Below, one piece after another: positions 36,718-47,451 of a stretch of 53,728 bases of DNA. Positions within the stretch are counted from its first letter, which is position 1. Each line of letters begins with the position of its first letter. The position numbers and the translations under genes were made by a program. Location: positions 1-53,728 of the forward strand of contig JAIQZR010000097.1 in the NCBI GenBank assembly GCA_021777035.1, written 5' to 3'. The DNA is from Candidatus Scalindua sp. (lineage in GTDB: Bacteria > Planctomycetota > Brocadiia > Brocadiales > Scalinduaceae). The notes below the pieces were generated by a model. It was given only the letters and a program-made list of their open reading frames with translations, did no database searches and was not told the origin of the DNA.

Positions 36718-38211
36718 ATGTTAGATAATAATGATAATAAATTATACCCTCTTGATGTAGTATCAACTTACTTTCATCATGAGTACCTAGCTTTTAATGA
36801 TTCATGTAACCACGCCTTTGTGATGCGATTAGACAGGCTGCTTGACCGTGATCTGCTTAAAAAAGCGTTGGAATTAGTGATAGATAAACAGCCGGTACTA
36901 CACTCCAGGATAATAGCTGACCGTTCACAACCGAGGTACTGGTATTATTGGCAGAAGAGAAGGGCGCTTCCTCCACTTCCTCTCGTGTGGAAAAACATGA
37001 AGTGTGACAAGCAGAATCTAGAAAAAATGCTCAGATGTGCTGAACATACATCGCAGAATGAGCCTGTTCTTTTGGAAACCGGTTATCCATTTCGACTTAT
37101 TGTTAGGCAATGGAGGAAGACGTTAACCCATGTTCAACTCGTCATTTCACATGTAGTTGCTGATGGGCGCAGTTTGCCACTTTTTTTTAGAGACCTGTGG
37201 TACTACTATCAAACATTGGAACGTGGGGGCCACATTAGGCAGCCAGAAACACTTTCCTGTGTACCGGGGGATTGGGAAAATCTATTTAAATGCCAAACCA
37301 AATATTTTGAAGAGCTTATTGTACAGAAACCCATACAACAGGACAATCGCATTCGACAGTTTAACAACCTTGCACGTTATGATGATGAGAGGGACTGGCC
37401 CACCTTATTAGAGGCAATACAGAAGCGCCAGCAAAAAAATCTGAGGCATAATAGGCTGTACACATTTCCACAGATCAAAGCAGATTATAAAGGAATTGAT
37501 GGGCCAGGTCTTATACATATTAATCATCACCATATAGAGGGGATAAAGGCCCAGCGGCTTTTGGCTCTTGCCAGGAAATATGGTTGTTCTCTTGTAGATT
37601 TTTTCAATCTTGCATATATTTTGGTCCAGATGGAACTGGCTGATATTCCGAACGAAAGAGATTTGAATATTTCTGTGAAAATTCCCACGGATATGCGTAG
37701 TTTTACCCGCAACCGATCATTGCTGGATACAATGGGTAATTTGATAATCAATGTACCAATTCAACTTCCATTAAAGATAGAGAATAATAACAGGTTGGCG
37801 TTGGTACTTATTAAAATCAGCAAACAAAAGCTATCAACACTTAGGAATTGGAAAAAGATACTCGAAAAAAGACTACTGTTTTCTTCCATGCAAGAACATG
37901 TTCCGGAAGAATATTTAAGTTCTTTTTTGAAGGCCCTGGAGACACCGAATAAATCTAAAACTGCCAGACCGATATCTATGAGTCACTTGGGCCCTTTAGA
38001 CTATATTTTCAAGGGATTGGAAGATATTAAGATATCCAGGATTGAATCCATACCAATAACTCAAACATTATCTGTCCAAACTCTGCTATATGGAAATACC
38101 ATCTCAGTTGCTTATTCCTATTCAGACAGAGCAGTAGACAAGGCTGATGCCAGCAAATTCAGAAAAAAGCTGATGTATTACTTGGAAACATTTGATACTA
38201 ATTTCAAATAA
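36718..38211 (+). CDS. Condensation-domain / PapA-type acyltransferase
   Basis: 497 residues, a free-standing chloramphenicol-acetyltransferase-fold protein. The active-site motif H-V-V-A-D-G (H-x3-D-G) occurs near residue 145 in LVISHVVADGRSLPLFFRDL, and the second half has the DMRSF segment (near 325) seen in condensation and polyketide-associated acyltransferases. No adenylation or carrier part is fused. It probably moves an acyl group from a carrier protein or CoA to an amine or alcohol. With the ACP in front and FkbH behind, a glycerate-derived acceptor or donor is a reasonable guess. Confidence 0.8.
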   Translation: MLDNNDNKLYPLDVVSTYFHHEYLAFNDSCNHAFVMRLDRLLDRDLLKKALELVIDKQPVLHSRIIADRSQPRYWYYWQKRRALPPLPLVWKNMKCDKQNLEKMLRCAEHTSQNEPVLLETGYPFRLIVRQWRKTLTHVQLVISHVVADGRSLPLFFRDLWYYYQTLERGGHIRQPETLSCVPGDWENLFKCQTKYFEELIVQKPIQQDNRIRQFNNLARYDDERDWPTLLEAIQKRQQKNLRHNRLYTFPQIKADYKGIDGPGLIHINHHHIEGIKAQRLLALARKYGCSLVDFFNLAYILVQMELADIPNERDLNISVKIPTDMRSFTRNRSLLDTMGNLIINVPIQLPLKIENNNRLALVLIKISKQKLSTLRNWKKILEKRLLFSSMQEHVPEEYLSSFLKALETPNKSKTARPISMSHLGPLDYIFKGLEDIKISRIESIPITQTLSVQTLLYGNTISVAYSYSDRAVDKADASKFRKKLMYYLETFDTNFK

Positions 38212-38287
38212 AAACTAAATTATGGATCAAATTGACTTGGTTTTCAGCATGTCTCAAATAAGGAAAGCGTGATACATTAAGGATATC

Positions 38288-40102
38288 ATGAAACCACAGG
38301 AAATTGAGAGTCAACTTCAAGAGAAAGGCAATGGGTACGTTGCTCATCTTAGGGTTTTCAATGACCTAACTAAAGATGGGGACGTCGTCTCTCCGTTTGG
38401 TGCCGTACGGATAGCAGTAATATCGTCTTTTACTGTAGATCCACTGGTTCCATGCTTGACAGTACAGGCTGCTAGCCGAAAAATTAGTGTTGACATCTAT
38501 AAGACTCCATATGGTCAGTACCACCAGGAAATACTCAATCCGAATAGTAATCTTTATGAGTTTAACCCAGACCTCACATTCTTCTGGATTGATGCAAGGA
38601 GCTTATTGCCTGAGCTATTCGATCAACCCTATCAGCATTCGCAAACAGAGCGTTGTCAATGGGCAGATAAGTCCCTGGAGGAATTGGGTAGTCTATTAAG
38701 AAATTTACGAAAGCTGACCAAAGGATTATTAATTGTTGCCAATTGGATACCACCAGTTGCTACTGAAATGGGGATTTTGGAGGGTCACCAGGAACCAGGT
38801 GTTTTTGCTGCCATTGAGGACGCTAATCATCATCTCCGCAAGCTAGTCAGAAATCTAACTTCCACCTATGTCTTTGATCTCGCCCATCTCACATTACGTT
38901 TCGGACTCAAACATGCGGTAGATACTAAACTTGCCAACTACGGTGATATTCGTTTTAGTTTAGACTTTTTTGCTCAGGTCGCCCATGAATTTCTTGGATA
39001 TCTTTTGCCAGCAAAAGGACTAATTCGTAAGTGTTTAGTGTTAGATCTTGATGATACTCTTTGGGGTGGAACTGTTGGGGAGGATGGGTGGGAGAATATC
39101 CATATTGGAAACGATACGCCAGAAGGTAGAGGTTACATGCAGTTCCAGCATATTATTAACCGTTTCTTTCATAGAGGAATAATTCTTGCTATCAATAGTA
39201 AAAATAATGAAGCCGATGTTTGGGAGGTGTTTGAGAAACGTCCAGAGATAGTGTTAAAACGGGAACAGTTTGCTGCTACCAGAATCAACTGGAACGACAA
39301 GGCCCGGAATATTCGTGAAATTGCAGATGAACTCAATATCGGCCTGGAAAGCCTGATTTTCTTTGATAATAGCCCATGTGAACGTGAATTAGTGAGGGAG
39401 CTTCTTCCTGATGTACTGGTGCCAGACTTTCCCAAAACATCAGATGGTCTCGCTGATTGCCTATTGAAGCTGCCAGATTTGAACGTGCTCGCCATAACTG
39501 AAGAGGATCGTCAAAAGGGGGAAATGTATGTGAAGGAAAAGGCCCGTTTCTCTGCCAGGATCCAGTCTACAGACCTGACTAGCTATTTTTTCTCGCTCAA
39601 GACTATTGCTAAAATAGATTATGCAAAGCAACATCAGGCCGTTCGTTTGAGTCAGCTTTCCCAGAAGACAAACCAGTTCAATTGCACCACACGACGCTAC
39701 ACTGAAATGGAGATCAAAAGCTTCATGGAATCGAATGCTTACAGGTTATTTAGCCTTTCAATGCATGATAAGTTTGGAGATTTTGGTATAGTAGGACTCT
39801 GTATCTTGGCAAGGAACAACGAAATCTCCTGGAGATTGGATACCTTTCTATTAAGTTGTCGGGCAATCGGACGACAGGTGGAGATTGCCTTTTTTCGGCA
39901 GATAGTTGACTTTGTTCTGTGTGAAGGTGCGGTAGAACTGCTCCTTGAATTCATTCCAACAGATCGCAATATGGTGGCAAAAGAATTTTTAGAGTGCATG
40001 GGTTGGCAGGGAATCTCCACTGTACATAATCTCCAGTCACATCTGATTTGCCCGGAAGAACTACGAATAAAGGTGCCTGAATGGATAGAGATTATAGAGT
40101 AA
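38288..40102 (+). CDS. FkbH-like HAD-IIIC family protein
   Basis: 604 residues. A helical N-terminal half resembles the SGNH-like part of FkbH proteins. The HAD motif I, D-L-D-D-T-L-W-G-G, has nucleophile Asp253 and is followed by VGEDG, AINSKN (motif II region) and FFDNSPCERELV (motif IV). The C-terminus has the acetyltransferase-like end of this family (FLLSCRAIGRQVEIAF). Known FkbH members load D-1,3-bisphosphoglycerate as a glyceryl thioester on a partner ACP while removing phosphate. The partner here is probably the ACP two genes upstream. AAGG lies a few bases before the ATG. Confidence 0.9.
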   Translation: MKPQEIESQLQEKGNGYVAHLRVFNDLTKDGDVVSPFGAVRIAVISSFTVDPLVPCLTVQAASRKISVDIYKTPYGQYHQEILNPNSNLYEFNPDLTFFWIDARSLLPELFDQPYQHSQTERCQWADKSLEELGSLLRNLRKLTKGLLIVANWIPPVATEMGILEGHQEPGVFAAIEDANHHLRKLVRNLTSTYVFDLAHLTLRFGLKHAVDTKLANYGDIRFSLDFFAQVAHEFLGYLLPAKGLIRKCLVLDLDDTLWGGTVGEDGWENIHIGNDTPEGRGYMQFQHIINRFFHRGIILAINSKNNEADVWEVFEKRPEIVLKREQFAATRINWNDKARNIREIADELNIGLESLIFFDNSPCERELVRELLPDVLVPDFPKTSDGLADCLLKLPDLNVLAITEEDRQKGEMYVKEKARFSARIQSTDLTSYFFSLKTIAKIDYAKQHQAVRLSQLSQKTNQFNCTTRRYTEMEIKSFMESNAYRLFSLSMHDKFGDFGIVGLCILARNNEISWRLDTFLLSCRAIGRQVEIAFFRQIVDFVLCEGAVELLLEFIPTDRNMVAKEFLECMGWQGISTVHNLQSHLICPEELRIKVPEWIEIIE

Positions 40103-40150
40103 TAATATTAATATATGGTCTTTCATGGGGTTTATCCGATCAGTTTACAA

Positions 40151-40180
40151 TTGACAGGTTTTGTCTCTTTTTGATATAAA
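40151..40180 (+). promoter_or_regulatory. Predicted sigma70-type promoter of eno
   Basis: TTGACA (40151-40156), 18 bases, TATAAA (40175-40180). A leader of about 35 bases precedes the eno ATG. This makes eno a separate unit from the FkbH cassette. Confidence 0.6.
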
Positions 40181-40217
40181 GCGGTAATTAAATTCTCTTA
40201 AAATTTACTGGAGATAA

Positions 40218-41513
<1,296 letters not shown>

Positions 41514-41599
41514 TATCTGGTACTGGATAATTGATCTTCTCAAAAGAGGAAAATTAAAAAACTACTTTCACCCTCTATGATATATAGTAATTCCAAAAC

Positions 41600-42031
41600 A
41601 TGCTAAGGCGCTTCCTTTTTACTTTTTCTATAGTAACCTCAATAATAATTATTTTTTCTGTGATCGTTACACAAAAAAGGGAGGAAAGGAGAGCTCTTGA
41701 AGTAGAGCAAAAGGAGCTAGCCAAAAAAGTAGATAGCTTAAGAAAAAAAAATGAAAAACTCAAAAAAGAGAATAAAGCACTCATAAATGATCCGATACAA
41801 ATCGAGAGAGAAGCTAGAGATAATTATGGATATACTAAAGAGGGAGAAGTGACTTATAAAAAGTATAAGTTTAATATTTCAGAGCCTGAGAATGACAAAG
41901 CAGAAAGATCAACTGAATCTGGCGGTCTGGAAGCATTTTTATTCGAGGGTCCTTTTCCGTGGCAGGCACCTTTATGCCTGATTGTAATAGCTACTGTTTT
42001 TTTATTATTGTCTTATAGATATGAACATTAA
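41600..42031 (+). CDS. DivIC/FtsB-like septum protein with extra C-terminal membrane helix
   Basis: 143 residues. One membrane helix (about 6-26), then a charged coiled coil (about 28-66, rich in Lys/Glu heptads) and a short conserved tail (DPIQIEREARDNYGYTKEGE) match FtsB/DivIC, which links FtsL and FtsQ in the divisome. Unlike usual members (about 90-110 residues), it has a further 50 residues ending in a second membrane helix (about 122-140). The last 11 bases overlap proA. No clear ribosome site is seen at the ATG. Confidence 0.8.
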   Translation: MLRRFLFTFSIVTSIIIIFSVIVTQKREERRALEVEQKELAKKVDSLRKKNEKLKKENKALINDPIQIEREARDNYGYTKEGEVTYKKYKFNISEPENDKAERSTESGGLEAFLFEGPFPWQAPLCLIVIATVFLLLSYRYEH

Positions 42032-43277
42032 AACTGATATTGATAAAATTGTAAGAGATGCAAAGACCGCATCACGCTTGACGGCCATTGCTACTACGTC
42101 AGTAAAGAATGCCGCTCTGGAACAGATGGCACTCAATCTTACTAATAGCAAAGAGATGCTGATGATGGAAAACGACAAGGACTTAAAGGCAGCGGAGGCA
42201 AATGGATTGTCTTTTGCCATGATAGATAGATTGAGACTGACGGAGTCACGTATAGATGCTATGGCTGAAGGCATAAGAGAAGTTATAAATCTTAGTGATC
42301 CTGTTGGCGAGATATTGGAAGAGATTGTTCGTCCGAACGGTCTTGAAATTCAAAAGGTCAGGGTTCCTATCGGTGTTATAATAATTATTTATGAATCCCG
42401 GCCAAATGTAACAGCAGACGCGGCTTCTCTTTGCCTAAAGACAGGAAATGCAACAATACTTCGTGGTGGTAAGGAGTCAATACATTCAAATATCGCCATT
42501 TATAGGCAAATAAGCTCTGCACTTGAAACAGTTGGACTTGACAAAAACGCCATTCAGGTTATTGAAACGGTTGATCGTGACGCCGTTGGATATCTTCTCA
42601 AGGCAGACAAATATGCAGATCTGGTCATTCCCAGGGGTGGGGAGGGTTTGATACGAAACGTTGTTGAAAACTCTACTATCCCGGTGATAAAGCACTATAA
42701 GGGTGTTTGCCATGTTTATGTGGATGAATTTGCCGATCAGGACATGGCAAGAGAAGTCTGCATAAACTCAAAACTCCAGAGACCTGGTACTTGCAATGCT
42801 ATGGAGACCATGTTGATACACGAGAAGGTGTCTGGTGCATTCCTTACGAATATTTTCAAGGATATGTCTGATGCAGGAGTGGAATTAAGGGGATGTGAAA
42901 AGAGTTGCAAGATCATTCCTGATATGAAACCGGCTGACGAAGAAGATTGGTCGGCTGAGTATTTAGAAAAGATACTTTCAGTAAAAGTTGTCTCTTCCAT
43001 CGATGATGCTATTGAACATATTTCTATTTATGGCTCTTCACATTCAGATGTAATAATAACTGAAGACAAGGCAAATGCGAAAAAATTTACTGATGAGGTT
43101 GACTCCGCTGCCGTATACGTTAATGCCTCTACACGCTTTACTGATGGTTTTGAATTTGGAATGGGTGCCGAGATAGGTATCAGTACAGACAAACTTCACG
43201 CACGCGGCCCAATGGGCCTTAAAGAACTCACATCTTATAAATATATCATTCACGGCACAGGGCAAATCCGCCAGTAA
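42021..43277 (+). CDS. proA: Glutamate-5-semialdehyde dehydrogenase (gamma-glutamyl phosphate reductase)
   Basis: 418 residues, standard length. It reduces gamma-glutamyl phosphate to glutamate semialdehyde with NADPH, the second step of proline synthesis. Marks: IYESRPNVTADAASLCLKTG, GGKES, VIPRGGEGL, and the catalytic Cys in PGTCNAMETML; NASTRFTDGFEFGMGAEIGI near the end is typical. It overlaps the preceding FtsB-like gene by 11 bases, so the two are coupled. Confidence 0.97.
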   Translation: MNIKTDIDKIVRDAKTASRLTAIATTSVKNAALEQMALNLTNSKEMLMMENDKDLKAAEANGLSFAMIDRLRLTESRIDAMAEGIREVINLSDPVGEILEEIVRPNGLEIQKVRVPIGVIIIIYESRPNVTADAASLCLKTGNATILRGGKESIHSNIAIYRQISSALETVGLDKNAIQVIETVDRDAVGYLLKADKYADLVIPRGGEGLIRNVVENSTIPVIKHYKGVCHVYVDEFADQDMAREVCINSKLQRPGTCNAMETMLIHEKVSGAFLTNIFKDMSDAGVELRGCEKSCKIIPDMKPADEEDWSAEYLEKILSVKVVSSIDDAIEHISIYGSSHSDVIITEDKANAKKFTDEVDSAAVYVNASTRFTDGFEFGMGAEIGISTDKLHARGPMGLKELTSYKYIIHGTGQIRQ

Positions 43278-43518
43278 ATGCCTGTAAAACTGATGATATA
43301 CGCGAGGGAATTAACATTTATAGTTTTGACACATTTATTGTTTTAACTTGATTTTTCATATTTCTTGGGTTATCTTTGCCTTTCAGATAACTTGGTTATT
43401 TCCTCTGCTGACAGGTTCCATATTTCGCCATACAACACAATTGGAAAGCCATGATAATTAAGTTCCTCTAATTTCTTATATCTGTAAGAGTCAGGGATTA
43501 TATTTTTTGAGGATTGTT

Positions 43519-45177
43519 ATGAACAGAAAACGATTATTTCTTCTTCCATTAATGGTTTTAGTTTCGTTACTAGCTGGCTGTTTTCAACTTCAGCCATGGC
43601 TTCTTCCGCAACGTGAGAATCTTGACGAAGAGTTTCAGGCAGGGAGATACGTGCCGAAAATAGACAATTTTTTTATCATACTAGACGCGTCAACGTCTAT
43701 GAGTGTGTCATACGAATATGAAGGTGCGGATTCCAAGTTTAAAGTTGCTAAAGATTTTGTAAGACGTATGAATAATACTATGCCGGAAATGAATGTTAAC
43801 GGATCTCTTTTGACATTTGGTCGTGGGATAGACTTGCCAATGCGGCAGACAGAGACCGTGTATGGGCCAACTGCTTATTCTAGATCAGGTCTGGAACAAA
43901 GTTTAAATAACCTGGATTTTCCTGCTGAAGGTAACAGCCCTGCTGGGCGTGCTATTAGAAATGTTAGTGGAACTATAGGATCTGTTAAGGGTAATAATGC
44001 TGTGATTTTGATAAGTGACGGAGAACATTTGGAAGGTGATCCTCGAGGAAGAGTCAGGCTTTTGGAAGACCGCTATGGAGAGAGGACATGTTTCTACACG
44101 ATTTGGATAGGAAACAACCCTGAGGGGAAAGCATTTATGAAAGAACTTGCTTGTGAAATCAAATGCGGTTTTGATATATCTATTGATGAAATAGCAACTG
44201 GAGAGAGTATGCAGGCTTTTATTAGACAAGTATTTCTTACGGATGATGTTGATGTTGATGGAGATGGTGTACCGGATAGTCTTGATAAGTGCCTAGACAC
44301 TCCAATTGGAGTTAAAGTAGATGAGTTTGGGTGTTCTGATGTAAGCCAGGTGGATAGTGATGGCGATGGGGTGCATGACGAGTATGATAAGTGTCCGGAT
44401 ACGCCGGTTGGAGTGGTAGTCGATGGATCCGGATGCCCAAAAATAGATCAAACAGACAGTGACGGTGATGGTGTATATGACAAGTATGATAAATGTCCTA
44501 ACACGCCAATTGGAGTAGTAGTAGACATATCAGGGTGTCCAAAAATTAGCCAAAAGGACAGTGATGGAGACGGGGTATCTGATAAATATGATAAATGTCC
44601 CGGTACACCGGCTGGAGTTGAAGTCGATGAGACTGGCTGCCCTAAAGTAAGCCAGAAGGACAGTGACGGTGATGGCGTTTATGATAGTAGCGATAAGTGC
44701 CCTGATACGTCGGTTGGAGTTGAAGTAGATGGGTCTGGATGCCCTAAAGGCGATCAGAAGGATGGCGATGGCGATGGCGTTTTTGACGGTAGCGATGAAT
44801 GTCCTGACACGCCTGTGGGTGCTATTGTTGATGAAAGAGGGTGTTGGGTTGTCAAGGGCGTGAAGTTTGATTACAAAAAATGGGAAGTTAAGCCACAATT
44901 CAATTCTAGTCTGAATAATATAGAAGATATTTTGAAAAAGAACCCTGGGCTTAATATAAGAATAGAGGGACATACTGACGATATTGGGTCAATGAAATAC
45001 AATATAGATCTTTCCAGTAATAGGGCTCAGGCAATTAAGGATTTTCTGGTTGGCAAGGGTATAGATCCGTCAAGAATCACTACGACCGGACTTGGATATG
45101 CACAACCAATTGCAGATAATGATACTCCGGAAGGGCGCGCCTTGAACAGAAGGGCCGAAATAATACCTGTAAAGTAG
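43519..45177 (+). CDS. Lipoprotein with vWA, six TSP3 repeats and OmpA domain
   Basis: 552 residues from the ATG at 43519. GAGGA lies 5 bases upstream, so this is preferred to an in-frame TTG at 43507. A signal peptide ends in a lipobox L-A-G-C. A von Willebrand A domain follows (about 45-235) with metal site D-A-S-T-S. Then come six calcium-binding thrombospondin type 3 units. The C-terminus (about 445-552) is an OmpA-like peptidoglycan-binding domain (EGHTDDIGS, LSSNRAQAI, RALNRRAEI). It probably sits in the outer membrane and ties it to peptidoglycan, with calcium stiffening the stalk. Confidence 0.9.
   Translation: MNRKRLFLLPLMVLVSLLAGCFQLQPWLLPQRENLDEEFQAGRYVPKIDNFFIILDASTSMSVSYEYEGADSKFKVAKDFVRRMNNTMPEMNVNGSLLTFGRGIDLPMRQTETVYGPTAYSRSGLEQSLNNLDFPAEGNSPAGRAIRNVSGTIGSVKGNNAVILISDGEHLEGDPRGRVRLLEDRYGERTCFYTIWIGNNPEGKAFMKELACEIKCGFDISIDEIATGESMQAFIRQVFLTDDVDVDGDGVPDSLDKCLDTPIGVKVDEFGCSDVSQVDSDGDGVHDEYDKCPDTPVGVVVDGSGCPKIDQTDSDGDGVYDKYDKCPNTPIGVVVDISGCPKISQKDSDGDGVSDKYDKCPGTPAGVEVDETGCPKVSQKDSDGDGVYDSSDKCPDTSVGVEVDGSGCPKGDQKDGDGDGVFDGSDECPDTPVGAIVDERGCWVVKGVKFDYKKWEVKPQFNSSLNNIEDILKKNPGLNIRIEGHTDDIGSMKYNIDLSSNRAQAIKDFLVGKGIDPSRITTTGLGYAQPIADNDTPEGRALNRRAEIIPVK
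44251..44844 (+). repeat. Six TSP3 repeats, exact 102-bp period
   Basis: Six units of the form D-x-D-G-D-G-V-x-D-x-x-D-x-C, then DTPxGVxVDxxGC, each 34 codons apart; the last lacks the linker. The span of 198 codons equals 5 x 34 + 28, so no insertion or deletion has disturbed the phase. Confidence 0.9.
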
Positions 45178-45247
45178 TTGAGTATTAAATTGGAGCAGCA
45201 ATTGTTGCTTAAAAAGGCAGGAGTGAATAATGAAAGTTTGAATACCT

Positions 45248-46795
45248 TTAATGGCTTGACTGTTTCTCTCTGCCATGCGTATAAAAGTGTATGGCAATGA
45301 ACAATGTGGCAAAAGAACAATAGCCTATGGCGAAATCACTTGCTGCCCCAAATCCGAAGATACTAACAATACCATGGGGTGTTAGCTCATACGCGTGTAT
45401 AATACCTACAAAGGAAAGTAATGCTGCTCCCAGTGACCATATACAAGCCGTTAAAAATTTCTTTTCAATTAAAAAGACTGAAATGGAAGCCAGTATCGTA
45501 GCCGTAAAGATGAAACCTCTTTCCAGTGATATCATTCCGTGAATGGCCAGGTTGTTGGCAAACGCGTCCTCGCCGATTATGAAGAGTGTTGTTCCCGCTG
45601 ACCTGAGAGTACTTTCAACCATTAGTAGCCCCCATGCCGCAATAGCTGGGAAAATGCCTATGGCAACAGCCATAGCGTGATGTTTTGGTGTCTCTTGAAA
45701 TGCCTGGGCGACTATCACTATTCCAATCCACAACAGGATTCCTATTCCTGCTTCAAGAGGAACCACTTTCAGAATAACCGTTATAAATCCGCTCAAACAG
45801 ATAATAGCTATAAATATTCCGTTTAGAATTGAATATCCGGTTCTTGCACCAATAGCCTTCCATCCAGGATGGCCTATATAAATAGTCGTAGGAAAACAAC
45901 TGCCAAAAAGCGAAGCCATGATAGAGCCAATTCCGTTCGTTAGCAGTGATGGAAATGTATCGTATTTATCTCCTGCGGCTTCAGCGCTTTCAAGGTTTTG
46001 TAATGAACCTACGACATTAAATACTCCCATCGGGACAATGATAGAAATATATTGAAGCACATATTTACTTTGAACCAACTCAAGCATGCTTCCACCACAA
46101 AAATGTGGTAGTGAAAAATGAATTAATCCATTCTTGTCTACAATACTTCCACTATCCATGTAGCCCATCGTCCACGCCAAACCTGTGCCAACTCCAACGG
46201 CAATTAGGCCTCCCGGCAATCCTAAAGGGAATCTCACCTTTGAGAAATACTGAACAAGTATAAACGCAAGTGGAAAAAAGGCTATAATTGGTTTTTCGAA
46301 AATCTTAAATGCAAAATCCATTGAGATGAAAGTAATAGCAATTCCTGCGAGTGTAGAGAGCAGGGCCGCTCTTGGAGTGATACGTCTCAGCCAGTCTCCG
46401 ATAAGTGCCCCAAATATCTCTATTATTCCGCTTAAGAAGCAGGCAATCATACCAATCTTCCACACCAGATATGGATCCTTCGTATCATTATAAACAGGGG
46501 CCATGATAAAAAAGATAAAAGCAAAAAGGCTAACGGTATTGATTCCATAAGGTAATGCAGTGACATCATTCCTTTGCGTACTGATTGCAAGTCTTTTAGC
46601 CTGCCACGAATAAAAAAGATTTCCAACCAGTATAGAAATGGCCGTGCCGGGTAGTATCACTCCAAAAACAAGTTCATCAGGCATGCCACACAACACCTTG
46701 CAGAGGCTTACTATGAGAATCAGTTGTACAAGATTATCAATGGCGAGACCAAAGAATCCGTCTATATCCTTTCTGGTAAATAATGGATAATTCAT
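45248..46795 (-). CDS. NCS2-like (xanthine/uracil family) permease
   Basis: 515 residues with about 12-14 membrane helices. The N-terminus (IDNLVQLILIVSL), the ISTQRNDVTALPYGINTVS segment and the GIGSIMASLFGSCFPTTIYIGHPGWKAIGARTG signature region (near 290-320) resemble nucleobase/ascorbate permeases. It probably carries a nucleobase or a related small molecule by cation symport across the cytoplasmic membrane; the exact substrate is not clear. It converges with the OmpA lipoprotein gene, 70 bases apart. Confidence 0.85.
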   Translation of the reverse strand: MNYPLFTRKDIDGFFGLAIDNLVQLILIVSLCKVLCGMPDELVFGVILPGTAISILVGNLFYSWQAKRLAISTQRNDVTALPYGINTVSLFAFIFFIMAPVYNDTKDPYLVWKIGMIACFLSGIIEIFGALIGDWLRRITPRAALLSTLAGIAITFISMDFAFKIFEKPIIAFFPLAFILVQYFSKVRFPLGLPGGLIAVGVGTGLAWTMGYMDSGSIVDKNGLIHFSLPHFCGGSMLELVQSKYVLQYISIIVPMGVFNVVGSLQNLESAEAAGDKYDTFPSLLTNGIGSIMASLFGSCFPTTIYIGHPGWKAIGARTGYSILNGIFIAIICLSGFITVILKVVPLEAGIGILLWIGIVIVAQAFQETPKHHAMAVAIGIFPAIAAWGLLMVESTLRSAGTTLFIIGEDAFANNLAIHGMISLERGFIFTATILASISVFLIEKKFLTACIWSLGAALLSFVGIIHAYELTPHGIVSIFGFGAASDFAIGYCSFATLFIAIHFYTHGREKQSSH

Positions 46796-46807
46796 AGTTT
46801 TAAAAGC

Positions 46808-46837
46808 TTGCTTTGTAATAAGCTAGTCTGTTATAGT
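46808..46837 (+). promoter_or_regulatory. Candidate promoter for the small helical genes
   Basis: TTGCTT (46808-46813), 18 bases, TATAGT (46832-46837), followed about 30 bases later by the ATG at 46867. It lies in the short gap shared with the divergent permease gene. Confidence 0.4.
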
Positions 46838-46866
46838 CTATTCTTTAGTAGCAAAGGGATCAATTT

Positions 46867-47109
46867 ATGATTAAGAAGAAACTACTGATAGCCGCTCTGT
46901 ATGATGCCCTTGATCGTGAAGAGGAAGCGAACAATCAATTCTACGATTATACTATAAAATCACTCAAATACTACAAGTGGTTGAGTGAAGACAAAAAAGA
47001 AAAAGTACAGGGTATAATAACGAAATTAAGGGATGATACCCAAAGGCATAAGAGCATGGTTGAGAAATTAATACAACACGTACAAGAGAGTGATAAAAGT
47101 GTGTTCTAA
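46867..47109 (+). CDS. Small helical protein, copy 1 (ferritin-like?)
   Basis: 80 residues, all predicted helix, many Lys/Glu. Begins MIKKKLLIAALYDALDREEE and ends DTQRHKSMVEKLIQHVQESD. It aligns along its whole length with the 47209 gene. The RH-x-x-M-V-E-K-L end recalls the last helix of rubrerythrin-like and ferritin-like bundles, though the chain is too short for a full bundle and would need to pair. Function unknown. It is the first member of a duplicated gene pair. Confidence 0.65.
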   Translation: MIKKKLLIAALYDALDREEEANNQFYDYTIKSLKYYKWLSEDKKEKVQGIITKLRDDTQRHKSMVEKLIQHVQESDKSVF

Positions 47110-47197
47110 TGAGGCATCTTAGGGATATTTCAAAATATTTTGCAATTTGAAGTAAATGTAAAAAAACATATGACGATTGTATAGAAAAGCTTGAGGA
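47098..47197 (+). pseudogene. Decayed copy of the 67-codon small gene
   Basis: After the first 80-codon gene the DNA still aligns with the start of the intact gene at 47441. Shared runs include GTTCTAA versus ATTCTAA, GATATTT, GCAATTTGAA versus ACAATTTGAA, and TATGACGA-TGT-TAGAAAA. In-frame stops, a small deletion and a lost ATG break the frame. It joins directly to the second 80-codon-type gene, marking the joint of a tandem duplication. Confidence 0.7.
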
Positions 47198-47208
47198 CAA
47201 ATGGGTTT

Positions 47209-47451
47209 ATGATTAAGAAGAAACGATTTATCGAAATGCTGAATAATGCCTTGGACACAGAGGAAGATGTCGCACGGCATTTCTATACATATACTGCAAC
47301 ATCCCTTAAATATTACAAGTGGTTGGATGAGGAAAAAAGAGACAAGTTGAGCGCGATAACAACTAAATTAAGTAGCGATTGTCAAAGACATAAAAGCATG
47401 GTAGAAAAATTAATACAATACGTACAGGAGAGTGATAAAAATGTATTCTAA
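47209..47451 (+). CDS. Small helical protein, copy 2
   Basis: 80 residues from the ATG at 47209. An in-frame TTG at 47191 is open, but alignment with copy 1 (MIKKK in both) favours the ATG. About two thirds of the residues match copy 1, with the end RHKSMVEKLIQYVQESDKNVF almost the same. It overlaps the next small gene by 11 bases. Confidence 0.65.
   Translation: MIKKKRFIEMLNNALDTEEDVARHFYTYTATSLKYYKWLDEEKRDKLSAITTKLSSDCQRHKSMVEKLIQYVQESDKNVF

Noticed and set aside
44530-44973. 147-codon minus-strand frame with apparent repeats
   Set aside because: Shadow of the TSP3 repeats; the periodicity comes from the plus-strand gene.
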